Shown here piece after piece: positions 20,461 through 21,635 of a stretch of 21,635 nucleotides of DNA (position 1 is the stretch's first letter; every line of letters starts with the position of its first letter). The stretch comes from Reticulitermes lucifugus (lineage: Eukaryota; Arthropoda; Insecta; Blattodea; Rhinotermitidae): positions 22,667-44,301 of the forward strand of contig JAKCWW010000165.1 of the NCBI GenBank assembly GCA_026260175.1, read 5' to 3'. Under the pieces are notes generated by a model. The model worked only from the letters and a program-made list of their open reading frames with translations, ran no database searches and had not been told where the DNA came from. Made by a program: the position numbers and the translations under genes.

Positions 20461-20700
20461 CTTTAAGCTGCGCGGGTGCTCGGCGGCGTAGTAACTGAAA
20501 TGCTCCCGCGCACACCGAATTTTTTCCGCGCAACTACAGTTTTCTTATTATGCATATTACAAAAAAAAGTTGTAAAGCGCCGCACAGTCGTCAGGTCGTG
20601 TAAACATTTTCTGCTCAGAGCAGTAGCAGTTCCTCGTAGCTGTAAACAAAAATTAGAGGCAACGTTGCTTACGACCATATGTGTAAGTGCCATAGTTCTT
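20461..20700. repeat. CpG-bearing GC-rich block, probable interspersed repeat
   Basis: CpG-dense words cluster here (GCTGCGCGGGTGCTCGGCGG, CTCCCGCGCACACCG, TTCCGCGCAAC, AGCGCCGCAC) inside AT-rich surroundings. Long antisense-overlapping frames at 20463-20693 (-) and 20476-20721 (+) cover the same bases, so at most one could be real. I suspect an old repeat by resemblance to sequence I recall, without being able to name it. Confidence 0.4.
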
Positions 20701-21059
20701 AGTATAAAACTAAAGTACTAATCAAGGGTAGCATCTGTGAGTCTGCATACTCCACTCACAAAACGACTCGACGTATGTCAGTGGAATATATTCTTGAGGT
20801 TATAGTCACCGTAAGAATTGTATTCAACTTTATATTTTGGTCCGAAAATGTCTACTGTTAAATCTAACTTATATTAACCTCAAAATAGTGTTATCCACTT
20901 CCTTAAATAATCGCCCACTAGACATAATTTTACGTGTATATAAGATATAAAATATAAATCTTATTCATACATACATAACTCTTATTTTAAATAATTTCCA
21001 TGTAATATGTATACAATGATATATAAGAAACGTAGTCTGCCACAAGGTTTAGAAGCTTT

Positions 21060-21270
21060 CCAACAATACAATAGCCCCTCCCGCTCCATTGGTTTTTCCA
21101 ACTTGCCATGGTGAAGGGGCTTGGGGGTTCACGTGACCTGGGAGCTAAGCCGGCGGTAGCATTGCTACCAGTAGGGTCTCTCAAGCCGGACAGATCAAGA
21201 GGGTAGAAATCAGAGGAAGAGAGTTGCCTAGGAGAAGGGAAATCCAATAAAAAATTCCTCTGATGCCGGA
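21060..21270. repeat. GC-rich block, probable interspersed repeat
   Basis: CACGTGACCTGGGAGCTAAG, then GCATTGCTACCAGTAGGG, then GAGTTGCCTAGGAGAAGGGA (21221-21240) look like a dispersed insect repeat I recall in diverged form. Frames at 20987-21247 (-) and 21181-21453 (-) run through it with no known domain. Confidence 0.45.
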
Positions 21271-21449
21271 AACAGCGACATTAGTAGTGACTTGAAGCAC
21301 GGGCAAATGATGCTCGAGATGGTTCGTGATCGTGTAGCAACAGGCGTGACCAGAGTGGTCTGAACGGCTGCTGTACTCCGATGTGCAAAGCAAATGGAAA
21401 AACTGCCACATTATTATTTTTCCTGGGTAGTCTCTTCCATAACCTACAT

Positions 21450-21635
21450 ACAATAAAAAGAAGAAATGCTAACTGGATTGGTCACATCTTGCGTAGGAAC
21501 TGCCTTCTAAAACACGTGATTGAAAGACAGTTAGAGGGAAGGATAGAAATAACGGAAAGACGAGGAAAAAGCCGTAAGCAGCTACTGGCTGACCTTAAGG
21601 AAAAGAGAAGATACTGGAAATTGAAAGAGGAAGCA
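21450..21635 (+). mobile_element. Non-LTR retrotransposon ORF2 C-terminal tail, truncated by the window end
   Basis: The plus-strand frame open from 21330 to the window end contains, from about 21450, TIKRRNANWIGHILRRNCLL, then HVIERQLEGR, then RRGKSRKQLLADLKEKRRYW ending KLKEEA. NWIGHILRRNCLLKHVIEG..EGR followed by a basic RRG..RKQLLDDLKEKR stretch is, as I recall it, the tail of a common insect non-LTR reverse-transcriptase ORF. No stop interrupts the 62 codons seen, so it is younger or less decayed than the tails at 17579-18040 and 18871-19310. Similarity fades upstream of about 21450, so it is 5'-truncated. It is a different family from the 14670-14920 copy. No start codon is assigned because this is the interior of a longer ORF. 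Confidence 0.85.

Overview
The window looks like non-coding DNA from an animal nuclear genome, most likely an insect. It is AT-rich, has no operon-like gene packing, and no reading frame longer than about 145 codons. The longest frame runs through simple repeats. What can be recognised is a graveyard of interspersed repeats: 3' tails of several non-LTR retrotransposons, tRNA-derived SINE-like units with a pol III B box, foldback (inverted-repeat) elements, a minisatellite and low-complexity tracts. Several translated fragments (EEHRL..F..RIFG, NIRVP followed by SRRTLLHG, GRPKARW, NWIGHILRRN) resemble repeats I associate with cockroach and termite genomes. Blattodea is therefore my best guess, but it rests on recollection and not on a search.

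Layout. 1-231: 36-bp minisatellite running in from the left. 246-923: no recognisable feature. 924-1020: small foldback. 1130-1500: old GC-rich interspersed repeat with two C10 tracts. 1501-4764: nothing firm. 4765-4965: possible SINE. 5554-5586: copy of a short GCCGAAACATGTAG motif. 5890-6335: degraded repeat open in two overlapping frames. 6336-10580: nothing firm. 10581-10855: clear tRNA-derived SINE with an (AAG)n tail. 11002-11415: TTGG- and CAGT-type low-complexity DNA. 12763-13640: cluster of repeat fragments including a foldback. 14670-14920: non-LTR retrotransposon 3' end. 15998-16100: pyrimidine-rich repeat. 17397-18040: two adjoining repeat fragments, the second a decayed reverse-transcriptase tail. 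18871-20075: a nested insertion complex. 20461-20700 and 21060-21270: two GC-rich blocks, probably repeats. 21450-21635: a third non-LTR tail that runs off the right edge.

The most informative region is 18871-20075. A decayed non-LTR tail lies on the minus strand. It appears to be interrupted by a large foldback element flanked by a near-identical 16-bp repeat. That element is in turn interrupted by a roughly 391-bp GC-richer insertion flanked by a perfect 14-bp direct repeat. The foldback arms carry a CTGAGGA...GCCGAAACGTGTAG motif that recurs in variant form at 951-1004, 5554-5586 and 12763-12794. Its layout recalls the conserved core of hammerhead ribozymes reported in Penelope-like retroelements; that link is a hypothesis.

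I found no host gene, tRNA gene, rRNA or CRISPR array that I can support. The window could lie in an intergenic region or inside a long intron, and the sequence alone does not decide between these.
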